Positions 24,814 to 37,800 of a stretch of DNA of 64,000 nt are shown here, piece by piece. This DNA is from Syngnathus acus. Lineage: Eukaryota > Chordata > Actinopteri > Syngnathiformes > Syngnathidae. The stretch lies in contig NC_051092.1 in assembly GCF_901709675.1 (NCBI RefSeq), positions 5,584,491 through 5,648,490 of the forward strand, in the 5' to 3' direction. A model generated the notes under the pieces. That model worked only from the letters and a program-made list of their open reading frames with translations. It had not been told where the DNA came from and did no database searches. Numbering within the stretch: the first letter of the stretch is position 1; the number at the start of each line of letters is the position of its first letter. Made by a program: the position numbers and the translations under genes.

Positions 24814-27800
24814 GTCAGTTGGATAGTTACTGAATCTATAAATGTGGTGGTGTGGAGTAATGTCATTCCTCTGCTTTATCCCTCAGATGTAAAAACATGT
24901 GGTATTCGCCCGACCTTCCTCAGTTGAGTATCATCTTCATCTTTGTCAATGAGGCCTTGTCAGTGCTGCTGCGCTCCGTGCACACAGCCATCCAGAGGAC
25001 TCCATCCCATTTACTCAAGGAGATTATACTAGTTGATGACCACAGCACTAACAGTAAGAGTTACCAACCGTCCTCAATCCTTTTATATTGTTTTAAGACA
25101 GATGATTTAGACTGATTGCAACATTATGTAAATATTAGGGGTGCAAAGATGCACGAAATTCACAGTTTGATTTGGTTTGATACGTTAGTGTCAGGGTTGG
25201 GTATTTCTTCGATACAGAGCAAATAGAACATGTTCAAGCCTTTTTTAACTTAGATACCCCTGCGTTCCCCCTGATAAAAGACGTGAGGATAGCTTGATAA
25301 CAAGTCATATTTGCTCATTCTGAGTCCTGGCAAAACATCCCTGTCTCATCATCCTCAGGTCCCATGGGCCAATGTTCACTCATGCTCCAGGAGCTGTTAG
25401 TATTCCACGCTAATTCTGATTCTGTGACAAAGTAAACTGTGCGTGCATGCCCATTTTTGAGCAGTATAAATATAATAAGACATGCATCTCGTTAAATGTT
25501 ATTGAATTTGATGAGCTACTAAAATATAGCGGATGTGGTCAAACCGATCAGACCTGTAGCACTCAACCGTAAATCCTCAAGTAGATGGCAATATCCCAAA
25601 TTTGGAGGCAAACATTTCATATCATATTCCTGTATCGTTAGTCTCGTAGGCTCGTTAGTTCTCGTAGTTAGTAAAGTTGTATTTGAATGAAAAAAGAGAT
25701 TAGCAAGCACATCGGTATTGATATTGTAAGTTAAAAGGTGAAAGGGTGCGCAGGGTGGCCCGTGGTCTTTGGCTGTCTCTCCAGTTCTGTTGTGTTCTTG
25801 TAACCTGTCCCCCTTAAAGTTCTCTTTCATCACCTGTCACTTTCACATATGTAACGGAGGATTTTTTTTTATGCTCCTGCTGTTTTTTCATCAGTATGTT
25901 TCGAGGTGTCTGCATCACTGTCATTATAGGGTGATCATTTGGTGCAATTTCAATCCATGAAAAAAGATCAGAATCAACATTCCCTACCTCCACAACCCTG
26001 AAGCAGAGGAATATAAACTGCTGCTAAGTCAGTGGTTCTTAACCTTGTTGGAGGTACCCATCCCTACCAGTTTCATATGTGCATTCACCGAACCCCTCTT
26101 TAGTGAAAATTATTTTTTTCAAATTCAATACATAGTTGTTTTTTACTGGTGCTCAAAATGAGCCGTGCATGAAAATCACCTTGCTGAAAGAACAAGACCA
26201 ACACAATGGATGAACTCATAACAAATTACACACCTGCAAATCAGTGTGACTTCTGCTGTTGCTTTTGTGAGACAGGTTTAGATATGCGTCATCACAAATA
26301 TACACAATGAATCAGGTGTGTTCAGATCTCCGTAGAGGAGGCCCTGCCCAACCCCTGAGACCAACTCACCGAACCCCGAGGGTTCCATTGAACCCAGGTT
26401 AAGAACCACTGTGCTAAGTGCTTATGGTAAACCAACCTAATGAACTGACCTTTATCTGGCTAAAAGTGCTTCTTTTATATCTTATTTCTAGTCAAAACAA
26501 AATCAAATGCAAATAGTCACTGGAATATGAGTGAAAAATGGGAATTGAGAGGGGGAGGAAATCATAGTACCCAAAGAAAATCCACACAGGTATGAGGAGA
26601 CTTCCAAACTCCACAAAGGAAGGCCACAGTCCAGATTTGAATCCTTGACCTCTGCACTAAGATGTGCGAACCGTGGGCCCGCCACGAAATTGACTTGTGT
26701 AGATTTAACTTAAAGTGTGATTTGATGAGTTGATATTTAATGCTTGGATGTATCCAATTTTATGTTTTGAACCGCACACCACATAATTCTTTTCAAATAC
26801 TCCAAAATGTGGGGAAATATGCTCATCAAAATGTGGCTCATTAAGGAGAAACGGGCAGGAGAATCTAGGTTGGTAGTAATAAGGAGGAGAAAGGAGAAGG
26901 CAGCAGCTGTAGCCTACAGGCAGGATTATAACAGGGATAACTCCAATGGGTCATTTAGAATTTGAGCAGACAGCCTCTGTCTGATGTGGTTTGTCTCATT
27001 CTTTCTATTCAAATCATGTTTTTAGTCTGCATACCAAATACCAAAAAACAAAACGTGTATTTGAATACAAAGAATGAGATATGTGCGTGTTAATTTTTAA
27101 TTTGTCATGTGTCATAAATAACGATTTTTGAGTTTTTGCAAATTTTTGTTCTCTTTTTTTGCAGTTACTTAAAAAAAAAAGCAATCATTCTTGAATTTTA
27201 GTATGGAAAGTGAATTTTTCACAATATTGCTTGTTCACTCACTTGACTGTTTGCAATACATGTGTTCTTTCTCTCCAGCGGAATTGAAAGAGAACCTTCA
27301 GAATTGTGTAGATGAGATGAATGCTCAGCATGGATTGGAGTTCATCAAAGTAGTCCATCATGACAAACAAGAAGGACTGATCAGGTCCAGAGTCAGTGGG
27401 TGGAGAGTTGCTTCAGCACCTGTGGTCGCTCTATTTGATGCACATGTGGAATTCAACACTGGTTGGTGAGTTTGAGTGAAAATACTTTTAATGTGCAAAA
27501 AAAGTACACATATAATTCTGTGTTTGGGTTTTAGTTTAGGAAGGAAACATAACAATCCTAAATTAAGTCAGCACAGAAGGATAGCGTAATAAAGTCATGA
27601 GTAAAAATCTACCTCAAGCACCAGGTCATGTGAAGTTAATCCATTAATATACTCCAAACAATGATACACAAACTCTTTAATATCACTTAAACTCCCATCT
27701 CATCTCAATCAATGACCTATTTATCATAGCATTCTGTTGTAATTTACCGTATTTCCCAGACTATAAATCAAATTATGAAAAAAAACAAATTCAATTGTTC

Positions 27801-30800
27801 TGCTACTTACCTGAATAATATTTTGTGTTCTGAGCTTGTTGCATTGTCCATTTACTTTTATGATTCATAATTACATCAGCAAAGATTTACTTGGCAAATG
27901 ATAGAACAATGCAGAATTGGACCTAAATTTATGAGCATATAAAGTGTGTTCAGTTTTATGCTGGTTATTTCAGTAGCATATTTGGTAGTTTATTGAATCA
28001 TGGATTGAATTATTTTCACTAAATCAAATTAGATACAGTTCTTTGCCAAGTAGCAGTTTATATATTTTCCTGTTTGACATCCCACAGGGCAGAGCCGGTT
28101 CTTCAGCGAATAAAGGAGGACCGCACTCGGGTGGTGTCTCCCTCTTTTGACAACATCAAATATGATACATTTGAGATGGAAGAATACCCATTATCTGCTC
28201 AGGGCTTTGATTGGGAGCTCTGGTGTCGATACCTCAACCCACCAAAGTCCTGGTGGTCATTGCGCAACCACACAGCTCCAATCAGGTAAAATCAAGTGGA
28301 AGCATGAGTTCTGAGTGGGTGGTCACGATTCTCCAAATCCTCAATTTGATGTTTGATCATTTTTTGATTCTATACTCGATTTATTTCTTTTCTTACACCG
28401 CACTGGGGCCTCTGCCATTTTTAGACTCGTCAGTCACCTACTCTAGTGGATGCATAGTTACGCTTCTTTATTCTAGTACGACAGAAAAGCATATACCCCC
28501 CCCCCCCCCCAACCAACCCCGGCATCACACCACATCTTTTATAGGAAAGTAACACAAAATAGAAAAGTAATGTGTGATCAGTTGTACTATTTGACATGAA
28601 GTTACCCGTTTAACCCATTTTGCATCCAGTCTGAGTTTACCCTTCTCTCTTTTTAGGAGTCCCGCTCTTATCGGATGCTTTGTGGTTGACAGGAAGTACT
28701 TTGAGGAAATTGGCCTACTCGATGAGGGGATGGAAATTTACGGAGGGGAGAATGTGGAGCTTGGCATCAGGGTGAGTTTGTGCGCATAAACCTGCATCCA
28801 AAACACGGTCAGCCACCGCATAACAATTTGCTTTTAGTAACCATTGCACATTCTTCACATCCGGAAAATAAACTTTAGTTCAGAAGCATATGCAGTCATC
28901 AGCATACCCAGGTATGCTGAAAAAATACATTTTCGGCATGCAGATTAAAGAGGATGACCTTTCTTTGAAAGAATGAACTTTGTCATTCATGCAGGTTTTT
29001 TTCATTTAGTCCAACTCAAGCAAGCTGCTTCATGTGGCAAGAAAAGCACAACATTAAGCTGCCCAATCTTATAGTTGCACACCAGTGTTTCCCAACCAGA
29101 CGATATGCAGGCGATACGTGGGAAAATTCAATCATTTATTTCCCGGACTTGTTGCACAGCTGTCATAACCACAACAACCATGTTAACTCAAGTGTCTTAT
29201 TAAAGGAGCTTTATCATGCTATTTTAAGCGTTATCGTTAATTATAGGATTATATATGATTATATATTACCGTTGGAACAATGGTGATCTAATTTCTCATG
29301 AAATATGAGTTATTTTGGTTGTTATCTTTCTAATCCGTAATTAAGACGCCTGGTTCACCTAAATTCCACCTTCGCTTGACTGAAAATGCGTAGCTGGTGT
29401 TTTCAACTTAATATTACTATTTAAAGGGGCACTAAGGCCATAATAGTCCATTTTTTCGCTCTATGAATTTTTTTTTATCAGGAAAATGAAAACAGTTTCC
29501 ATTCATTTTTGAGGAATATTTAGATACCTAATGCCTTCAGAAACACTCACTTTTAATGAAGAGTATGGCCGCAACCCGTCCCCTTCCCTTAATTTCTTGA
29601 TCGGAGTCACTTGAGGGACATATCACAGTTTCTTTATTGGAAATCATTATACAGACATGGCTTATAATGACAGGGATCAACCAGCCTCAAAATGTACAGC
29701 CTATGTGGTTGGTCTATGTCTTGAAAAGAGGGCGAAGAATGCAGGCAGGTCACAGGAAATTATTGCACACACACAAACTGGAAAATGCCATTCACCACCA
29801 ATTCACCTCAGGTTTATTTTCAGGGGGGGGAACAAAATAGACCCACAATAAAAGTGATGCGATTTATGGTATTACAGTTCTGATCAAATTGAAACCGTAC
29901 CCTGTTTTGTCCAATTTTGTTATGTGTAAAGCAAGAACACTGCACAAAGGAACAAGGTTTCCTTGTTTTTTAGTATCGAAGAAGCCAAGATTGGCAAACA
30001 AGTGCTACCTCCGGCAGCAAGCAGTTAGTTTCAAGAACAATATGGAATCAATGTTTTTTTTTTCCCAAGAACAAATGAGTGAATCAACCTTGGAATTATT
30101 GATTCGACATTATGTTGCACTTTTTTTAATATTATTATTATCCATCCATCCATTATTTCAAATACCAAAACTAATACTGCAACAACCTTACAAATTAGGC
30201 TATCAAAGAACATTGAAATTCTTAAAGCCACTCATAAACTGCTCTGCTGGGACTCACCTCCACAAGAAACATTACTTCATGAAAAAGAAAATTCCCAAGA
30301 TATGGCAAGCTGCTTTTAAACCCTTTTATTCAAACTGTGACAGATGATGATCTATTTCCTGCCATCTTCATCACACCGGGGGGGTGCAGGCAGGTCGCAC
30401 CAATTTATGCATCAGGAAAGACTCTTTACAGATTTATGGAAAAAAATGGGTCTACGACTGGACACTTGGTAATCTCTGTCCCGACAGTGCGACCTGATTT
30501 AAGGGGCCCTATTTTGCTAGACAGGTGCAGTGGTGGCAAATTAATTTTTGTGCAGGGTCAAGTGTAGTTTATTTTGTGTGAGATACCACTCCCCCGATGT
30601 AGAGTAGCCTGCGCACTGCATAAAAAGGGATGCATCGTAGTTTTTGTGGCAGAGCAAGTCAAGTTTAGCGTTTTTTTGTCATTTTGGCTGTCCATGATAT
30701 CGTACAGCACGCCCACGGCGCAAGAAGCAATTTAGTACCCAAAAGTAGACTAAATTGTAGACTTTTTAACAGCAGGTCTATTTCTTAGCGCAGGTGTTCT

Positions 30801-31781
30801 AACCCGATTTTGGTGTATAATCGAGGCGCAGGCAGACGGAGGAAGTGTATGATGTAACATGATCGAATTCCGAACAGAAATATGACACCAGCGTGGGACA
30901 GTGCCTCTCAATCCATCGAAATTCAATTCATTGAATGAATTGTAATCATTATCATCTGAATAATGTTGGGGAATTGTCCCACATGGCAGATGGCGGTGTC
31001 AATCCACAGTGGGCCAACCTAACATCTGTGAGATCTTGTAATATTTTTTTGACTTTTCGCACAGCGATCTACATGCCATGCAGACAGCGTGCTACGCTTC
31101 TCTCTGCGCTGAATTTAAAGGGAATAAGGGGAGCCGCTTCAATTAGATGGTAAAAAGGTCGGCTGCATTTCCTCCCACGACGACGCACGCCAGCGCTAAC
31201 GCCCCCTTATACCTGCTCGAATGTGGAAAAAAATCCCACTGCAATTTGCGCTATACTTGCGATGGGCACCAATAATTGCCTTTCACTCAAAAATCCAGAT
31301 TGAGCATCAAGGCCTGCAGTACTGTGAGCTGAGACTATAATTTCTTGTTTTTATGAGTGTCTGCATCTTTTACCTTTGCTTTTTGTTTTCGGGGTTGATT
31401 TTACCAATTGTGAGGACGCATATTTTTATCCTGGGTTCTAAATACACATATCCACAAAAAGAGGGCACCTTTTTTTTATTTTTCTGTGGCAAGCCAAGGG
31501 GGCAGTGTATTTTTGTCGAAAGAAGGATGGCTTTTTTATTTATATGTTTCAACATGCTCAAATCCAGCCTCCTTATTAATAAATAAAAAAACATTTCGGC
31601 AGGTTTTCCGGGGTTAAATTGTGTTGTTTGTTTTCTTACAGACGAATTGCAGTTTGAAGATGTGTTCATCTAAATTATTATTTATGATGCGTGTAGTAAA
31701 AATATTTGATAGTTGTAGTTTTGTGAATGGCAAGAGCAGCAAGTAAATCGAATTAAAAAATGTCAAATGTAATTTTCCTCT

Positions 31782-31845
<64 letters not shown>

Positions 31846-34800
31846 GTCACTCTTAGGTATGGCAATGCGGTGGAAGCGTAGAAGTCCTTCCTTGCTCCAG
31901 GATTGCACACATCGAGAGAGCCCACAAGCCTTACACAGAAAATCTGACAGCCCTCGTGCGTCGCAATGCTTTAAGAGTGGCTGAGGTCTGGATGGACAAC
32001 TATAAAAGTCATGTTTACATGGCCTGGAATGTTCCATTTCAGGTACAGTATTGGAACATGTTGGAAAGCAGTTAACCTGAGACATTGAAGTTTATTTGAC
32101 ATGTAATTTGACATGCTGGAGTCTTTGGTGAAGATTGACACGTGCGAATTACATTTAGAAAGAACTGCAAGAAGAGCTCCACTTGCAAATGTAAACTTGG
32201 CCAGGGTGATTGCAGATCACCGGTGTGAAGTGGGCACTTGGAAACTGCCTTTCACCCGGAATGTTTGTGTCTGTGTGACACCCCCAATAGTTGTGCTGTG
32301 ATTTTAGAAATATTTTAAGGTGATTATAGTAATTATGCCTTGACATCCACCACGCGTGGCATCTGTCTGCCTGCACCTAGATTCAATTCAATTAACCGAA
32401 ATTGCTGTATACCACCTACGCCCCACCCACGACCTTTACTGCCCAGCATGGTCTACCAAATTCCCCAACTCACTAAAGGAGGCTTGTATCTGCAAAACGA
32501 TCAAGATGCGCCAGTTTTTACGCCCAATTGCCCATGCGCTGTCTAATAAAATAGAGCCACTCATGTTTGACTGCTTCTTTCACACTAAAAGCCCAATTTA
32601 TGATAGGGCAAGTGTGTGTGTTTGGAAATTTGGCAGACAGGAGCGAGGCGGCGCCTTCTGCGTGCCCGACAATTTGGTGATAGAAAGTAGACCGCGATCT
32701 GTGTGAAAAAAGGTACATTCCTTTTTGTGCTGGTGACAGTCTAGTTTAGTATATGAATTTTGTAGACCGTGCTTGGCCTCCACAGGAATTATGCTACTGG
32801 TGTATCTGGTGACCCTGGTGACCAAAGGTACACAGCATTTTAGACAACCTAAAACCAGGTCTAAGGTGAGGATGAAGATTTCGTTGGATTTAATGATTTG
32901 GCGTGACACGGATGGTTTGATAAACCTGTTAGCATGTTATTTATGCTATATTTATTTGAATAATTCTAAATATGATACGTCAGGCACGTTCTTAGTCCCT
33001 TGTCTATGTTATGCATACCGTACCCTTCAACCTGTTGCCTATTCTATTTTTATTGTAAATTGAACGATCAGCTTCTCTACCACCAGGCTTAGTTTTTCAA
33101 AGAAAAACCTTAACAAAAATGAAATTCAATTTAATTCAAAAGCATAAAAGCACAGCTCGATTCAATTCAAAAGTACATCACAAAAAGTCTGACCATGACT
33201 ACATGTAAACTACGGGCAGTCCAATTCATATTTCCAAAAAAAGAAATCACAGAAATGTTTTCAATCACAACTGTTGCAGCTTTCAACTTGCCACATCAGT
33301 GGTCCCCCCGGTGACATGCTGGCCATTTTTACCTTGAATGACACTCATGTTTTTATCCGGGCTAGAGACTAACAGTGAATGTGTGGACTGGGGCACTGGC
33401 AACTGTTTTATTGGATTTTTATTGTTGTAAATGGGAAGCGCTGTGTAATTTGAGGTGTTCTGTTTGCTTATTTCAATAGAATTCAGGAATAAATATTGGG
33501 GACATTTCGGAGAGACAGGCCCTGCGATCCAAACTCAAGTGCCAACCATTCAGCTGGTTCCTCGCCAATATCTACCCTGAGCTCCGATCCTACGGTAACA
33601 CAGTTGCATATGGAGTGGTAAGATTAATTTGATGTCTGCAATCATGCATTCAATTCATCAGGAACATTTTGTTTCATTCAAATGCCCAATGAAGCATCAA
33701 CAGAGCTGCTTTTGTGAACCCCTTGTAAAACACTTCATCTTTCTCTACCCATCAGTCAGTGTCCATTTATTGCACAATCAATGTGATGTCTTAACATTTT
33801 AAGGCCTGGTACACACAAGAAGATTTCAAATCTTAAAAGGTAGGCCAATTGATCACTCCAAATTGTCTGTAGGTGTGATTGTGAGGATGATTGGTTGTTT
33901 GCCTATGTGTGCCCTGCAATTTTTTTTTTTTTTTAGTCTTTGAAGGACTCCAAGACAGGAAATCAGGGGTTTAAAGGTTGTGGTCATATTGTATGATCTT
34001 GTCCAATAAGCTCAACAAAGAACACCACACAAAGATTTTGCTGCTCCACTACCAGTCTAGAGTCCAGTTCTCTCTCGTATGATCACATTTGATCTCACAA
34101 CCGCAAAGATGAACAGGCACTTCAGCGTACTGGTTGTCAAGTGGTTTCAAAGAAGACCAGAGACGGGAGCATTGTAAGATGGTGATGTCAGCGAGAAAGG
34201 ACTTGCTTTGGAAAATACGCCAAAGCCAGCAGACACAGCTTCTTTCCCCAGGCTGTCGCTCTGATGAACTCACACCACTCGTAGAGTCTCAGAGACATCA
34301 CTGGGCAATAATATCCTGTTCTTGCCACTTCAATGTTGTTAGTCACCTAAATGTTGTTAGTCACTTAAATGTTGTGCAGAGGCTGAGATCAACCTGAATC
34401 AAATTCCTTGTTTGGCATGCACAAACTTGGCCAATAAAGTGGATTCTGAAGTGAGGTGAGGTGAGGTGAGGCTACTTTCTGCCACGACTCTCTCGCCCAA
34501 GTAGTTGAACGGGAAGTGTGCAAATTCAGCTTTTATGACTGAAATTATTCATTGGAAGAATGATCAATTCAGATATTTGTTCTAACTATCTACTTGTTTC
34601 ATCATTCCAAGAGACATTTTTTTAATCACATCTTTGTCTTTTTTCTCTCCCTTTGAATTTCACAGTTGAAGAATAGTCTCAGAAATGACCTGTGTTTGGA
34701 CCAAGGACCCGACACTGACAACATACCCATCATGTATATCTGTCACGGTATGACAGCACAGGTTAGTGAGCCGTCATTTAACTTTGGTTCCCTTCATTCT

Positions 34801-37800
34801 GCCGTTCACTTCATTCTGTCAGTCCAGTGGCCTCGGCAGTGGCAGAGCTTTGAAAGGGCCGTGGGGGGGCGACTAACATATCTTCATGGTGAAGCAATGC
34901 CAGAGTGCCCACTGTAATGATTGTTCCATACTTGACCTATTGTGTATAAATCTGGGGATCAACATCCAAAACTTACTGTATACACAAACTTATTTTACAG
35001 TATTTTACAGAAAGTAGCTTTAAATAATAAAGTAGCTTTAAATGATAATTAGTGACAGACATTTTATTTTAAATATGGTCAACTCTATATTTAATGTCTA
35101 TAATATATTTAATCATAACAACAAAATGTTTGACACACCCAAAGGGCTCGCAGAAAAAAATTCCCGTTCAAGGTTGGCAAAAAAAAAAAACCCGCTAAAC
35201 AGCAAACCAACGTTAAATACGAGAATTCATTTTGTCCAGTGTTTTATAACAAAAATAATATAATTCACTTGAAATTTTAAATATTTAATATTTATTTCTT
35301 ATTTTAATTTAAGCGCAGATTAGGGTCTGCCATCAGGTGGTGGTAGTAGTATTACATCTTAAAGCTACAGTCATCTCCTGCATAGTCACAGTTTGAAACC
35401 TGCAAATTTGCAGATTTAGTTTTTCTTTTTTTGTTTTCAATATTTTTTCATATGTTGATCTTCCCCACCCCGTTTCAAAGCAAAAACTATATTGAATGTT
35501 TATTGTTGTGCGTAACTCAAATTGTTAAGGTTGACACAGAAAAATATTATCTTTCTATCATTTTCTGGCATCTTTAAACCTTTTTTATAGAGAGATGAAA
35601 GAATTTGGGAATCTAATCAATATATCCACCAACTTTGCTCTTAATAGATGTCATCACTTATGCTGCTTGTGTCATCAAAATGCAATTTCAAGCATCATTG
35701 CCTTCATCTTTTTAAAGTGATTTACGGAAAAGCAACATCCACATCAAACAGCTACTTCTCTCGGGGAGGAAAAAAGCAGCAAATAGCCACAATGCAATTG
35801 AAATGACACATTTTATTGTAAAAGGTTAAAATCATGCCCCACCTTGGGTGTCATGTGTACACACAAGAACTCTGGAGCTTTAATAGTGTAATCGAGGCTT
35901 GAACCAATGTGTGTGTGTGTGTGTGTGTGTGTATAGTAGGCTAACGTCTTTGCTTTAAGCACAGTGCCCCATAACTTAAAAAAAATAGAACATTGAGAAG
36001 CCCACACTAAATCAACTTGCAAAGTAAATTTCAAATTTCCTTTCATTTCTTCTCTGTATCATTAATAGCATGCAGCAACCTATCTGTAAAACAGATTTTT
36101 GGCCACAACCGTTTCATCACAAAACAATTTGGACTCATTAGCAAGATTTGTTTCCTCTGGCTGACTAGGTTTATTGGAGATAAAATAAGCACACAGCATA
36201 GATTCTATGGTCTCGGCTACAAGCTGCCAAGAAGAAGAATCATGCAAGCAAACCCATCCAATGTTTGCCGCGAGGACTATTTATCACTATTTTGCAACAC
36301 TAACGTGTGCAAGAATAAACCGACACAGATTCTACTGTTGCCCCCGATGCAATGTGAGATTCTACTTAAGTAAGATATGTGGAGCTAAAAAAAAAAAATA
36401 AAAATCTGTAATCAGGACAAAACGGCAGCAATGTACGTGCTAAATACCCTTTCAAATAATTTCACATCCGGCTTTTTAAAACGTTTTCAGCAATGTATGA
36501 TGCAGATAAAGAGCTACATCGTTTTTCAGCAATCACTCTTTTGTTTATTTTCCTAGAAATACGTACCCCTACCCCAGAAATGGTGAATGCTGTTTTTGTA
36601 TCACATTATCAGACCTTAAACTGCATTGAGCGTGTGGTATTCTGCATACCAGGGTACATTGTGTGTGGGTGCGTTGGTGGTACTATTTTGGATGGCATCG
36701 CAAAATATCATTTTTTGCGTTTACATAATTGGTGATTTTAAGAGCGTTAGGAATCCCTAAGGCTCGTAATGTGCAGCCAACGTTGTAATGGATGTTGGTG
36801 ATACTGGGACAGCACTACTTTTCTTATGGTAACATATAAAACATTTACCAGATGTAAAAAATTGCCACCATCTCTTTGGTCTTTTCTTCATCCTTGAAGA
36901 TTTGATCTTCTTTTTTTCATGCCCTGATTGATATGTTTGCTTCATACAGTCTTGTTTTGACTTTTTTTCAACTAGCTTGTGTCATTGTAATGACTTGTTG
37001 TTGATATAAACCAATCAGCCGTCAGTTGGAGGGGGGGGGGCATCCTGACAGCGCCGTCGACACATAACAAGCGGTGAAGGGGAAGGGGCGCCGTCCGTCA
37101 CGAGCAGGTCGAGAAATGAATGAATTTCAAACTCCACATAAGACAGCCGGAGCCAGAATCGGCCACCATGCCCAAAATGTTTCTTACATAACCTTCATTT
37201 GAAAATATTTTTTTTACAGTCTCATCCAAGACAATTGGATGTGGTTAATTTCATATTAAAGGAGAGCGTCTTGGAAAACTGAGCTAGTGTAAGAGTTTGA
37301 AGCAAAGTAATACGTTTACCAAATGAAAGTCTTTTGTTCAATCTTGCATTGCAGTAGAAAATGCCATTTCAATGATTATGATCTTGAATAAAAAAAAAAA
37401 ATCTACAGTTCACATAGTCCCACACGCCATAGCGCTCGCTCCCTGGCACACTTTTGTCCTCCACTCATCCTGAGTAACCTCTTCATTATGTGGAATCAAT
37501 TTTACAGCTGGTGTGTATGTGCTTGTTTGTCTCCTCACGACTGGGCAGATGGCCGGGGATATGCCACATCAGTCGTTCTACTGGCATCGCCTATTGTCAT
37601 AAAAAGCTAACCTGGAGCCCCCTCACTATAATCATTTTCTAATCTAGGTCTCAAACAAGTGGGTGTCTCTAAATTGTTTGTTGATTATAATCATTATCAT
37701 GAAGTGAAAGAAGAATCAAATGCAATTTTGCACAGAAAGTATGTTTGTTTCTAAACATCAGCAAAAAGACAGTACAGCGATCCCTCGTTTTTTGCGGGAG

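Larger units (their letters stand above)
28772..31856. other. Intron of galnt18 with a transposon remnant and CT microsatellite
   Basis: Contains 'aaaggggcactaaggccata' near 29424 and a remnant starting with TTAA-GGGGCCCTATTTT at 30499 that seems to run to about 31260. The (TC)28 tract sits just before the acceptor. No exon was seen. Confidence 0.6.
32043..33479. other. Intron of galnt18
   Basis: Apart from the two transposon-derived pieces listed (32390-32720, 32868-33062), nothing is recognisable. Confidence 0.6.

Noticed and set aside
31614-32085. Frames with Glu-Arg or Ser-Leu repeats
   Set aside because: They come from the (TC)28 microsatellite and antisense of a galnt18 exon.
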